Positions 1 through 8,188 of a stretch of DNA of 40,934 nucleotides are shown in pieces. A model generated the notes under the pieces. It saw only the letters and a program-made list of their open reading frames with translations, was not told the origin of the DNA and did not search any database. The stretch lies in NCBI RefSeq assembly GCF_014207855.1, contig NZ_JACHKZ010000031.1, positions 1 to 40,934 of the forward strand. The letters run 5' to 3'. Position 1 is the stretch's first letter; each line of letters begins with the position of its first letter. The position numbers and the translations under genes were made by a program. This DNA is from Comamonas odontotermitis (GTDB lineage Bacteria; Pseudomonadota; Gammaproteobacteria; Burkholderiales; Burkholderiaceae_C).

Positions 1-92
1 CCGAGCTGGGCACGCCCCAAACGGTGGCCGTGGCATAACTACGTCTGGGGTTTGGGGAGACTCAGTCTCAAACCGATTTATGCAACAAAGCC
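1..92 (-). mobile_element. Terminal fragment of an IS5-family insertion sequence (left copy)
   Basis: Bases 1-91 are the reverse complement of 40844-40934. The inner tip read outward is GGCTTTGTTGCATAAATC, which closely resembles the 18-base inverted repeat of IS903-type members of the IS5 family. Only about 90 bases of the element are present and no transposase can be read. Because the window stops at the same point in both copies, the edges are probably assembly breaks in a repeated IS. The family call comes from the terminal repeat alone. Confidence 0.7.
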
Positions 93-222
93 TCTTTGGG
101 TCACAAGCACATCTACGGACCATCCGTGAAAGTAAGTCGAGAAAAGTAAGTCGAGTGGAGAAGATCAATATGCACTGACCCAAGTCGATGTAACCTGGCA
201 CCTCGTCCTCAATTTCCTCCAT
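93..222 (-). pseudogene. Remnant open frame running into the IS
   Basis: On the minus strand an ATG at 222 opens a frame beginning MEEIEDEVPGYIDLGQ, which reads on without a stop into the IS end. The first 15 or so residues look like real protein; the rest crosses a short tandem repeat and the IS tip and looks artificial. It lies just downstream of the XafT-like fragment and is probably the start of the next gene of the same decayed mobile element. I do not recognise the family. Confidence 0.2.
129..155. repeat. Short tandem direct repeat, 2 x 13 bases
   Basis: The 13-mer AAAGTAAGTCGAG occurs at 129-141 and again at 143-155, a period of 14. It lies between the IS tip and the XafT-like remnant. 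Its role is unknown; it may be debris of the element or a binding site. Confidence 0.6.
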
Positions 223-248
223 GCCTGCCTCTGTACGTTCTTACGTGT

Positions 249-526
249 TTAGCAGATAAATCTGGCGGCGCCGCGCACCAGCATCGACCACCAATTGACC
301 GTACGAGGATCGATACCGTAGCCCTCGGCGTGTACAGCTTGCAGTCCATGAACGTCCAGCCGTCCCAGGCTTTGCCAGGCAGCTCGTCACCGCGGTGCAG
401 GCGGATCAGCCGATACGCGGTGTACGGGATGTCATGCCTGCCGCTTTCCCAGTGATGCAAAGTGCGCTCGCTGACCTGAAAAAACTGCGCAGCCTGGGTG
501 CGAGACATGCCAGCACTGCGGTACAT
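249..526 (-). pseudogene. VC1465/XafT-like Xer recombination activation factor, degraded
   Basis: The N-terminal 65 codons from the ATG at 526 encode a helix-turn-helix domain (SRTQAAQFFQVSERTLHHWE) followed by the tract DIPYTAYRLIRLHRGDELPG and GWTF. I associate this pattern with the VC1465 family, whose Vibrio member XafT activates XerCD recombination for the phage TLC. Near 322-326 the frame breaks: shifting by one base restores PEGYGIDPRTVNWWSMLVR, which ends at a TAA at 249, while the unshifted frame runs to 209 with unrelated residues. Upstream of 526 the frame stays open to a stop at 614-616, reading KKKYGLRRHDPDTRTRIASR, but has no ATG, GTG or TTG. The natural start may therefore have been lost, or supplied by the other half of the attachment site. 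The family name is from memory of motifs. Confidence 0.55.
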
Positions 527-596
527 GTCCCGAAATCGGGACGCAATGCGGGTGCGGGTGTCTGGGTCATGGCGGCGCAGGCCGTACTTCTTCTTT

Positions 597-624
597 AATT
601 GATACGATGTATATTATGTTAAGT
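597..624 (+). other. dif-like XerCD recombination site (hybrid att candidate)
   Basis: Bases 608-613 are TGTATA and 614-624 are TTATGTTAAGT. They match the central region and, with one difference, the XerD arm of the E. coli dif site (TTATGTTAAAT). The left arm, 597-607 (AATTGATACGA), keeps the outer bases but not the inner XerC-binding bases. The site abuts the XafT-like gene on its left and chromosomal-looking DNA (ggt) on its right, as expected for one junction of an integrated Xer-exploiting element. Matching the E. coli site is direct observation; the att role is inference. Confidence 0.5.
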
Positions 625-868
625 TATGTGAAAGCAGAGACTATGCGACTGAGCGACCTTGTCGCCAAAAGGCTTGCCCGCAACGGATCGTATTTGGCGC
701 CTTGCATCCGTGCCTCGACAGGTTTGGTGCAGACCCCCGCGCTGATCCAGGTCAGCCCATCTTGTCGATTCGGGGCGCATTCAGGGTTAACTCTGGGTAA
801 TTTGGTATTCCATGAAGAAGTTTTGCATCCACAATTTCCCTTTGGCTTATCCAAGGAGAAATCACACA
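625..868. other. Intergenic region, no gene seen
   Basis: This stretch lies between the dif-like site and ggt. Small open frames on both strands lack ribosome binding sites and protein-like composition. It should hold the ggt promoter, but no convincing -35/-10 pair stands out. A Shine-Dalgarno AGGAGA at 854-859 serves ggt. Confidence 0.5.
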
Positions 869-2872
869 ATGCAAATCCCATCCCATCCTGCTTCTTCCGT
901 ATCGCCGCGCTACAGCTTGGTGGCGCTGGCGTCGATTGTATTGCTGTCCCTGGCGGGCTGCGGCAGTTCTGGCGGCAATGACGACAAGCTGGTCAGCACG
1001 GCCTGTGAGGCGACAACCAATGACGGCTCGGTGGTGGTGGGATCCGGCCTGCCGGGCGATCCATCCTTCCCCGAGCTTGCTTCCGGGTACCGCACCGGCA
1101 AGAAGGCGGTCGAAGGCAACAAGTACATGGTGGTCACCGCCAATCCGCTCGCGTCCAAGGCGGGCTGCGAGGTGCTCAAATCCGGCGGCTCTGCCGTGGA
1201 TGCCGCCGTTGCCGTGCAGATGGTGCTGGGCTTGGTTGAGCCGCAGTCCAGTGGCATTGGCGGCGGCGCTTTCATGCTGTACTACGATGCTGCCAGCAAG
1301 AAAGTGACGGCCTATGATGGCCGCGAAACGGCGCCCGCCGCAGCCACCCCTGATTACCTGCGCTACAACAGCGACAGTGACAAGACCGTGCCCCAGCCCA
1401 GCGCCCGTGCCAGCGGCCGCGCTGTGGGAACACCGGGCGCCGTGCGCATGCTCGATCTTGCGCACAAGGACCACGGCAGCAAGCCCTGGAAGGATCTGAT
1501 CCAGCCCGGTATTGATCTGGCCACCAATGGTTTCAAGATCAGTGGTCGCATGTCGGATGCGCTGGCGGGTGCCAAGACGGCACTGCAGGCCGATGCCGAT
1601 GCGATTGCGCTGTATTTCAATGCAGATGGCACCACCAAGAGCCTGGGCCAGACGTTTACCAACCCGGCCTACGCTGCAACCTTGACCAAGATTGCCACCG
1701 GTGGCGCCGATGCGTTCTACACGGGTGCTGTGGCGCAAGGCATCGTGAACAAGATTGGCGTGACGCAGAACGTGACCACAGGCGCGCCCATTACCCCCGG
1801 CGTCACCACCATGGCCGATCTGGCGGGCTACCAGGCCAAGAAGCGCGATGCGGTCTGCACCACCTACCGCGCCAAGTACGTGATCTGCGGCATGCCCCCA
1901 CCATCGTCCGGCGGCATTGCGGTAGCGCAAGCCATGGGCGTGCTGGAGAATTTTGATCTGGCGCCTCACAAGCCGACCGCGCTGGATCTGGAAGGCGGCA
2001 AGCCCACAGCCATGGGTGTGCATCTGGTCAGTGAGGCGGAGCGCCTGGCTTATGCCGACCGCGATGTGTATGTGGCAGACACCGATTTCACCCCCCTGCC
2101 CGGTCCCCTGGGCTCTACCCTGCTCGACAAGGGTTACCTCAAGAGCCGCGCGGCACTCGTCTCCACCAAGCAGAGCATGGGCACCGCTACCGCAGGCCAG
2201 TTTGGCAATACGCGCCTGGGGGTGAGCAAGGTGGCTGAAAACGGCACCACCCATATGACGATTGTCGATGCCAAGGGCAACGTTGTGAGCATGACGACGA
2301 CGGTGGAAGCCGGCATGGGGTCGTACCACATCACGCAGGGTTTTGTGCTGAACAACCAGTTGACCGATTTCTCGGCCACGCCCACCTCGGCGGATGGCCT
2401 GCCGATTGCCAACAAGCTGGAGGCTGGCAAACGCCCCCGCAGCTCGATGGCGCCGACGCTGGTGTTTGACGCCAATGCAGACGGCACGCCTGGCGCCTTC
2501 AAGATGGCAACCGGCTCGCCGGGCGGCAGCACCATTATCCAGTTTGTCACCAAGACTCTGGTGGGCGCGCTGGACTGGGGCCTGGATGCGCAGCAAGCCA
2601 CCAATCTGGTGAACTTTGGCGCGGCCAACAGCAAGACCACCAACCTGGGCGGCGAGCACCCCAATATCATGGCAGCCAACAATGGCGATGCCGATCCGCT
2701 GGTGCAGGCGTTGCGCGCCATGGGCCATACCGTATCGGTGAATGCGCAGTCGAGCGGCGTGGGTACGGTGATCCGCACGGCCTCCAGCGCAGGCGAGGCG
2801 CGCCTGACTGGCGGCGCCGATCCCCGCCGCGAAGGTGTGGTTCTGGGCGATACCTACAAGGTCAAGCCCTAA
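869..2872 (+). CDS. ggt: Gamma-glutamyltransferase, lipid-anchored
   Basis: Encodes an N-terminal nucleophile hydrolase that cleaves the gamma-glutamyl bond of glutathione and related compounds and transfers it to water or amino acids. The start at 869 is chosen over the upstream ATG at 812 because AGGAGA lies nine bases ahead. Residues 12-31 form a signal sequence ending in the lipobox LAGC, so Cys31 should be lipidated and the enzyme held at a membrane facing the periplasm. The family motif NGTTHMTIVD places the nucleophile and self-cleavage site at Thr460, giving a large N-terminal and a small C-terminal subunit. MAPTLVFD and ATGSPGGSTI are the usual small-subunit motifs. At 667 residues it is longer than typical GGTs (about 580), mainly in the N-terminal region. 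It is monocistronic and ends at a strong terminator. Confidence 0.93.
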   Translation: MQIPSHPASSVSPRYSLVALASIVLLSLAGCGSSGGNDDKLVSTACEATTNDGSVVVGSGLPGDPSFPELASGYRTGKKAVEGNKYMVVTANPLASKAGCEVLKSGGSAVDAAVAVQMVLGLVEPQSSGIGGGAFMLYYDAASKKVTAYDGRETAPAAATPDYLRYNSDSDKTVPQPSARASGRAVGTPGAVRMLDLAHKDHGSKPWKDLIQPGIDLATNGFKISGRMSDALAGAKTALQADADAIALYFNADGTTKSLGQTFTNPAYAATLTKIATGGADAFYTGAVAQGIVNKIGVTQNVTTGAPITPGVTTMADLAGYQAKKRDAVCTTYRAKYVICGMPPPSSGGIAVAQAMGVLENFDLAPHKPTALDLEGGKPTAMGVHLVSEAERLAYADRDVYVADTDFTPLPGPLGSTLLDKGYLKSRAALVSTKQSMGTATAGQFGNTRLGVSKVAENGTTHMTIVDAKGNVVSMTTTVEAGMGSYHITQGFVLNNQLTDFSATPTSADGLPIANKLEAGKRPRSSMAPTLVFDANADGTPGAFKMATGSPGGSTIIQFVTKTLVGALDWGLDAQQATNLVNFGAANSKTTNLGGEHPNIMAANNGDADPLVQALRAMGHTVSVNAQSSGVGTVIRTASSAGEARLTGGADPRREGVVLGDTYKVKP

Positions 2873-2901
2873 GCCTTCAGCCGCACCAGCCTGTTAACCG
2901 C

Positions 2902-2938
2902 AAAAGCCGCTGCAGACGCGATCTGCAGCGGCTTTTTT
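2902..2938 (+). terminator. Rho-independent terminator between ggt and phnX
   Basis: A perfect 15-base stem (2902-2916 with 2922-2936) closes a CGCGA loop and runs into a T tract at 2933-2938. The A-rich 5' side (2902-2905) means it can also act on the convergent minus-strand phosphonate operon. Confidence 0.9.
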
Positions 2939-2962
2939 GGGGATGAAAACCGAATCCAGCAC

Positions 2963-3796
2963 TTACGCTGCGCGCGCTGGCAGCTCCTGTTTGTGAAGGT
3001 GTTCGTTGATCTGGGCAATCACGGGTGGCAGATCGGCCACGCTGTCGATCACAAAATGCGCGCCCGCTTGCTGCAACTGACGGGTGGCAGATGAGCGCAC
3101 CGCCGCCTGCTCGGCGGGTGGCAGCGCCTGCCATTCGGGCAAAGACAGGCCATTGGCGTTGCCGCTGATGGCGACGCCCACCGTCCAGCAGCCCGCGTTC
3201 AGGCCTTCAGCAATGCCGACGCCGGTGTCGTCCACCTTCACCACGGTGGATGCGGGCCACACCCCCAGGTCGGCAAAGCAGCGGTACATCATCAAGGGGC
3301 TGGGGCGGCCTGCGGCCAGATCGCCAGCGCAGACGATGTTGTCTGGCGCATAGCCTGCCTTGGCGGCGATGGGCTGCAGTACGTCCATGATCGGGCGGTT
3401 GTAGCCGGTGGTGCTGCCGATCTTGATGCCGTCGGCGCGCAGCCGAGCCACCACGTCGAGCGCGCCGGGGATGAAATCGGCAAAATCGCCCACCACGCGG
3501 GCATTCATGGGCGTGAATACTTCGTACAGGTGGTCGATATCGCTGGTGGCCACGGGCTTGCCGTATTTGCGCTCCCACTGGGCGGCAACCTCAGGCAGGC
3601 TGCACAGCGCATGGATGTGGTCCCACTTGGCAGCGCCCATGGGGCCTCGCGCCTGCGCAATGGTGATATCAATGCCAAAGTCCTTGAACAACTGGACAAA
3701 GGCACCCATCGGGGCACGCGAGCCAAAGTCGACAATCGTACCGGCCCAGTCAAAGACAACGGCCTGTACGCGATCAGTATGGTGGAAATTCGTCAT
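2963..3796 (-). CDS. phnX: Phosphonoacetaldehyde hydrolase (phosphonatase)
   Basis: A HAD-superfamily enzyme that splits the C-P bond of phosphonoacetaldehyde to acetaldehyde and phosphate, the last step of 2-aminoethylphosphonate breakdown. The hallmark motif FDWAGT gives the nucleophile Asp16. The cap-domain motif RGPMGAAKWDHI carries Lys57, which forms the Schiff base with the substrate aldehyde. Later motifs include CAGDLAAGRPSP and KVDDTGVGIAEGLNAG, typical of the HAD core. Its 277 residues are normal for the family. It is the last gene of the minus-strand operon, 65 bases after the FAD oxidoreductase, and ends near the shared bidirectional terminator. Confidence 0.95.
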   Translation of the reverse strand: MTNFHHTDRVQAVVFDWAGTIVDFGSRAPMGAFVQLFKDFGIDITIAQARGPMGAAKWDHIHALCSLPEVAAQWERKYGKPVATSDIDHLYEVFTPMNARVVGDFADFIPGALDVVARLRADGIKIGSTTGYNRPIMDVLQPIAAKAGYAPDNIVCAGDLAAGRPSPLMMYRCFADLGVWPASTVVKVDDTGVGIAEGLNAGCWTVGVAISGNANGLSLPEWQALPPAEQAAVRSSATRQLQQAGAHFVIDSVADLPPVIAQINEHLHKQELPARAA

Positions 3797-3861
3797 TTCA
3801 GATATCCAGAGTTTTTCTGCTCAATGCTTTCAGTGCTGGGGCGCTGCAGCAGCGCCGGTGC

Positions 3862-4983
3862 TTACCAGCGCTCGAAGGTGTCATGCGCCACACCAAAGCC
3901 GGTGCTGGCCCCGGTACCGCTGGTGACCACGGCGACGCGGGTGGCGTCGTCCGGGGCTTCGATGAAGCAGTCGGTGCCCGGCGCCGAGGGGTAGATGCCC
4001 ACCCAGCGCTCGGTGACGGTGTAGTCGCCCAGATGCAGGGCTTCGCGCATATGGCGCAGCATCAGCTGGTCCACCGCGTCCGATGCAAAAGGCGCCACAG
4101 AGGCGCCATAGTGGTGCGAATCTCCCACTACCAGGCTGCCGTCGGCGCTTTGCACGGCAATCAGATGGATGCCGTGCGCGAGGCTCTCGCCCTCTTCCTG
4201 CTGCAGTTGCGCAAGCAGTGCCTGGGCCTGCGGCAGTTTGCTGTAGCCGTGGTAGCGCACCAGGCTCAGGTCGCCCATGACGGATGCCGTCAGCTTGAAG
4301 CCCGCCTGCGGCTGCACGCGCAGCATCTGCAACTGGCACAGCCGCACCTGGTGTTTGGCAAACAGCTGGTTGTAGAGCCCGTGGATGTCGGCATTGGTGC
4401 AGACCACCACGCGCTCTGCGTGCAGTGTTGCCTTGGCCGTCACCACCTTGGGCGTCGCCACTTCCAGCACGGCCTCGCCAAAGCGGAAAGTAACGTTGTG
4501 CTGCTCGGCCAGCCAGCGCGTGAGCTGGCCAATGGCCTGGCGCGATTCCACGCGCAGATCGATGGGGCTGTGCAGCACGGCCCGGGCGTCGCCCAGCTGC
4601 AGCTCGGGCGCGTGCCGTGCGGCCTGTGCGGGGCTCCATAGTTCGCAGCCCACGCTCTGGGCCATGTCGGTTGCCATGAAGGCGTTCAGCACATCCACAG
4701 CCTTGTCGCGGGTGGCCACCACATTCAGGCCTTGGTGCACCACCTGGATGCCCGCTTGCGGCGCGATGGCGGCCCACACGTCGCGGGCGTAGCGCGCGCG
4801 CCGCCAGGTGTCTCCCGCGCCCTGCCCGGTCACGGTCACAAACCCGAAATTGCGGATGGAGGCACTCACGCAGGCTGCGTCACGCTCCACCACGCACACT
4901 TTCAAGCCCTTGCGGGCGGCTTCATACGCATGGGCCAGGCCCACAATGCCAGCACCCACCACGATCACATCAAAACGGCTCAC
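3862..4983 (-). CDS. FAD-dependent oxidoreductase of the phosphonate cluster (TIGR03364 type)
   Basis: A DadA/glycine-oxidase-like flavoprotein of about 373 residues. The start is taken as the GTG at 4983, preceded by AAGGGAAAAC, because the dinucleotide-binding motif VVGAGIVG then sits at residues 9-15 as usual; the longer open frame to 5052 adds an unlikely N-terminus. The mid-protein motif RVVVCTNADIHGLY and the C-terminal TSGTGASTGFGVAHDT suit this class. Related enzymes recur next to phnX. They are thought to oxidise 2-aminoethylphosphonate or its N-methyl form to phosphonoacetaldehyde, doing the job of the PhnW transaminase. No phnW is present here, which supports that role. The 98-base gap to the permease is the largest within the cluster's second half. 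Confidence 0.8.
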   Translation of the reverse strand: MSRFDVIVVGAGIVGLAHAYEAARKGLKVCVVERDAACVSASIRNFGFVTVTGQGAGDTWRRARYARDVWAAIAPQAGIQVVHQGLNVVATRDKAVDVLNAFMATDMAQSVGCELWSPAQAARHAPELQLGDARAVLHSPIDLRVESRQAIGQLTRWLAEQHNVTFRFGEAVLEVATPKVVTAKATLHAERVVVCTNADIHGLYNQLFAKHQVRLCQLQMLRVQPQAGFKLTASVMGDLSLVRYHGYSKLPQAQALLAQLQQEEGESLAHGIHLIAVQSADGSLVVGDSHHYGASVAPFASDAVDQLMLRHMREALHLGDYTVTERWVGIYPSAPGTDCFIEAPDDATRVAVVTSGTGASTGFGVAHDTFERW

Positions 4984-5081
4984 TGTTTTCCCTTTTGTCC
5001 AAAAAATCGCTGGCAGGGCGCTACTGAATTTGATAGCACTACCCTCTTTCACCGTGCCCTAACGCCCTGCTGTATTGGCAA

Positions 5082-6818
5082 CTAGCGCCTGCGCCATGCC
5101 TGGGTCTTGCGCGTCAGCCACCAGCCTGCCACCTGGTAGAGCACGGTCACTACGCAGCTGATGGCGGCAATCATCACGGCCATGGCGGCGGCGGCGGCCA
5201 TGTCGCCCGCTTCGTCCAGGTTCAGGATGGCGACGGCGCCCAGGCGCGTGTCTGGCGAGTACAGGAACACCACCGCCGAGATCGTGGTCATCGCCGCAAC
5301 GAAGAAGTAGCGCGACACCTCCAGGAGTGCAGGCAGGCACATGGGCAAGGTTACCTTGAGCAAGGTGCGGTAGAAAGGCACTTTCAGCGACGCGCTCACG
5401 GCTTCGAACTCACCATCAATGGCCTTGAGCGCGGTCACCAGGGTCATGTGGCCGGTGGTGTAGTAGTGCATTACCGTGCACAGCACCATGAGCGGCATGG
5501 TCTGGTACAGAACATTGAGCGGATTGCCCGGCGCATTGAAGAAAAAGATATAGCCCAGGCCCAGCACCAGCCCGGGCACGGCCATGGGCACCATGGCCAG
5601 AAGGCGCAGCACCGGGCGCACGGCGTTCATGCCCTTGGTCTTTTCCAGCAGGTAGGCGCCGGCAAACACCACAACCGGGCCCACAATCGCAGCGCTTACC
5701 GCCATGGTGAGGCTGTTGAAGATGGCGGTGTCGACACCGGCATCTACCAGCCCGCTGGTGTAGTGCGACAAAGTCAGGCCCAGCTGGTACGGCCAGAACT
5801 GCACGAGCGATGCAAAGATGGCCATGCCGAACATGGCCAGCATCAGCGCTGCCATACCCCAGGCAAGCACTGCGCAGGTGCGGTCGGTGGCCGCGTGCCT
5901 GGTGGGCTGCAGCACCACGGCGCGCGCCGTCAGCACCGAGGTCTGCTTTTTCTGCACCTGGCGGTCAATCAGATAGGTGATGACGGCAGGCAGCAGCAGC
6001 AGCAAGGCCACCACGGCACCGCGCTGAAAATCCTGTTGGCCGATCACGAGCTTGAAGACATCGGTAGCCAGCATGTTGAAATTGCCGCCGATCACTTTCG
6101 GAATACCGAAATCGGTGATCACCAGGGTGAACACCACCAGCGCCGCCGACACCACGCCATAGCGCGCAGCAGGCAGGGTAACGGTGAAAAACTGGCGCGT
6201 GCGGCTCGCCCCCAGAGCGGTGGCGGCCTCGTAGAGGCGCTGGTCGCCCACGGCCAGCGCAGTCACCATGATCATCAGCGCATGGGGAAAGGTGGCAAAA
6301 CACTGGGCCAGCACAATGCCGGGCGCGCCGTAGATGCTGTCAAAGCCGAGCGTCTGCACCACGCCCTTGAAGACGCCCTGGTTGCCAAACCAGTAGATAA
6401 GCGAGATGGCCGAGAGAAGCGAAGGCGCAAGCAGCGGCAGCAGGCTGATGCTGCGCAGCACGCCCTTGCCGCGAATACCCGAGCGCGTGATGGCATAGGC
6501 AAATCCAAAAGCCAGCGGAACCACGAACACGGTCACCAGCAGCGACACCCAGACGCTGTTCCACAGGCTGCGCAGCAAGGCTGGAGACTGGAAATAGCGA
6601 ATAAACCGGGCCAGGCCCGCGCCCTCCCCATTCTGCCCAGGGGCAAATGCGTGGCTGAGCAAGGCTGCCAGCGGTGCCAGCAACCCGACGACCAGCAGCG
6701 CCGTGAGAAGGAACAGCCCCAGGTGCGCCATGCGGTCGGCGGGGGCCGTGCGAATACCCGCGCTGCGCATGCCCGAAGGAGCTGCGCCACTGTTCAGGGT
6801 GGTGGTGGAAGAAGTCAT
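5082..6818 (-). CDS. 2-aminoethylphosphonate ABC transporter permease (fused two-domain)
   Basis: A 578-residue inner-membrane protein made of two binding-protein-dependent permease domains in one chain, each with about six hydrophobic helices. The domains are separated near residues 280-320 by a charged linker (DRQVQKKQTS). The coupling loops carry the expected EAA-type sequences: YEAATALGASRTRQF in the first half and EFEAVSASLKVPFYRTL in the second. The start at 6818 has GGAG nearby. Fused permeases of this kind go with the AEP uptake system that includes the next two genes. Substrate assignment rests on the neighbouring phnX. Confidence 0.85.
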   Translation of the reverse strand: MTSSTTTLNSGAAPSGMRSAGIRTAPADRMAHLGLFLLTALLVVGLLAPLAALLSHAFAPGQNGEGAGLARFIRYFQSPALLRSLWNSVWVSLLVTVFVVPLAFGFAYAITRSGIRGKGVLRSISLLPLLAPSLLSAISLIYWFGNQGVFKGVVQTLGFDSIYGAPGIVLAQCFATFPHALMIMVTALAVGDQRLYEAATALGASRTRQFFTVTLPAARYGVVSAALVVFTLVITDFGIPKVIGGNFNMLATDVFKLVIGQQDFQRGAVVALLLLLPAVITYLIDRQVQKKQTSVLTARAVVLQPTRHAATDRTCAVLAWGMAALMLAMFGMAIFASLVQFWPYQLGLTLSHYTSGLVDAGVDTAIFNSLTMAVSAAIVGPVVVFAGAYLLEKTKGMNAVRPVLRLLAMVPMAVPGLVLGLGYIFFFNAPGNPLNVLYQTMPLMVLCTVMHYYTTGHMTLVTALKAIDGEFEAVSASLKVPFYRTLLKVTLPMCLPALLEVSRYFFVAAMTTISAVVFLYSPDTRLGAVAILNLDEAGDMAAAAAMAVMIAAISCVVTVLYQVAGWWLTRKTQAWRRR

Positions 6819-6947
6819 AGAACTCCGAAAGCCTGCTGTCGCCTGTCACTGGATGGCCTGAGCGCGGGAGGGCCGTGGTTGCTTGCATGCGGCACGATTT
6901 CTAGTGAAATCAGGCGCTGGCAACCGTCCATCAAGCACGGGCAGCTA

Positions 6948-8168
6948 TCAATATTTCTGCGCAAAGATTTTCAACTGCGTGGCATTGACCGAAAACTGCA
7001 ACCAGCGACCGGGTTGCACATCGAGCTGGGCCCACTGGGCGGGCGAGAGTTGCAGCTGAATGCGTTGCTCCGGCAGGCGTGGCACATCGGCATGCACGAT
7101 GCAGGTGGCGCCAAGAAATTCCAGGTGTTCGACGCGGGCCGTCCACACGGGAGCACCCGTGGCAGGCGGCACGCTCGCAGCCGGGGGCATCGCCGTGCAG
7201 TTGTGCACGCTGCAGTCTTCGGGGCGCAGGTACACATCGAGCGCCTGCCCCTTGGCCAGCTGCGGCGCCTGCGGACAGAACAGTTTGTGGCCACCCAGGG
7301 TGATGCCGCCGTCGCCCACCGCAATGGCCTGCAACTTGTTGGCCTTGCCAATGAATTCGGCCACAAAGGGTGTGGCGGGCCGCTGGTAGATCTCCATCGG
7401 CGTGCCCACCTGCTCCACTACGCCATGGTTCATCACCACCACACGGTCGGCAATCGCCATGGCTTCTTCCTGGTCGTGGGTGACCATGATGGTCGTCACG
7501 TACAGGCGCTGCTGCAGGGCACGGATTTCGTTGCGCAGATGCACGCGCACTGTGGCATCCAGTGCTGACAGAGGCTCGTCCAGCAGCAACAGGCCGGGCG
7601 ACATGGCCAGCGCCCGGGCCAATGCCACGCGCTGCTGCTGTCCGCCCGAGAGCTGCGCCGGGTACTTGGGGCCGCTGCCCGACAGGCCTACCGTCTCCAA
7701 CAAGGCGTGTACCTTCTGCGCCACCAGGCCCTTGGGTTGGCGCTGGCTGACAAGGCCATAGGCCACGTTGTCCGCCACCGTCAGATTGGGAAACAGCGCA
7801 TATGACTGGAACACGATGCCATAGTCGCGCTGGGCGGCGGGCAGTTCGGAGATGTTTTTGCCGTCCTGCCAGATCTCGCCACTGGTTTGCGCTTCCAGCC
7901 CGGCGATTGCACGCAGCAAGGTGGTCTTTCCGCAGCCAGAAGGCCCCAGAAAGCACACCAACTCGCCGCGCTGGATCTGCAGGCTGACCGATTGCAGCGC
8001 CGTAAAGCTGCCGTAGCGCTTGTGCAGATGACGAATGTCAAGGTACGGGACACCCGTATCCTGCGGGCGCACTGTGGGCGCGCCCTGGGGCTCAAACGCA
8101 TACGAGGTATCGCGCAACGGCAAGGGGACCGTTGCGGAGGCGCTCTGTCCGGTCAGTTCTGCATTCAT
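6948..8168 (-). CDS. phnT: 2-aminoethylphosphonate ABC transporter ATP-binding protein
   Basis: An ABC ATPase with all core motifs in order: Walker A GPSGCGKTT, Q-loop region, signature LSGGQQQRVALARAL, Walker B LLLLDEPLSALD and the switch histidine in VTHDQEEAMAIADR. A C-terminal TOBE-type domain follows (KLFCPQAPQL to the end), as in spermidine/iron/phosphonate importers. The start is uncertain. The ATG at 8168 lies 20 bases after the binding-protein stop, while a GTG at 8192 overlaps that stop codon; the extra residues are poorly conserved either way. The 129-base gap to the permease holds no gene. Confidence 0.88.
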   Translation of the reverse strand: MNAELTGQSASATVPLPLRDTSYAFEPQGAPTVRPQDTGVPYLDIRHLHKRYGSFTALQSVSLQIQRGELVCFLGPSGCGKTTLLRAIAGLEAQTSGEIWQDGKNISELPAAQRDYGIVFQSYALFPNLTVADNVAYGLVSQRQPKGLVAQKVHALLETVGLSGSGPKYPAQLSGGQQQRVALARALAMSPGLLLLDEPLSALDATVRVHLRNEIRALQQRLYVTTIMVTHDQEEAMAIADRVVVMNHGVVEQVGTPMEIYQRPATPFVAEFIGKANKLQAIAVGDGGITLGGHKLFCPQAPQLAKGQALDVYLRPEDCSVHNCTAMPPAASVPPATGAPVWTARVEHLEFLGATCIVHADVPRLPEQRIQLQLSPAQWAQLDVQPGRWLQFSVNATQLKIFAQKY

Positions 8169-8188
8169 GGGCACGGCGTGACGTTCGC

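Noticed and set aside
752..2728. Long minus-strand open frame (658 codons) opposite ggt
   Set aside because: It is the antisense shadow of a high-GC gene: His/Arg/Gly-rich with no motifs, while the plus strand encodes a clear GGT.
5000..5095. Comamonadaceae-type interspersed repeat in the oxidoreductase-permease gap
   Set aside because: The segment with TTTGATAGC and AACTAGCGCCTG recalls repeats seen in this family, but I could not match it convincingly to another copy in the window.
6890..6920. Short hairpin GATTTC/GAAATC between the permease and ATPase genes
   Set aside because: Only a 6-base stem with no T tract; too weak to call a terminator or regulatory element.
5448..7568. 706-codon plus-strand open frame across the permease and ATPase
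   Set aside because: Composition is His/Gln/Arg-rich and it lies antisense to two clearly conserved ABC genes and their spacer.
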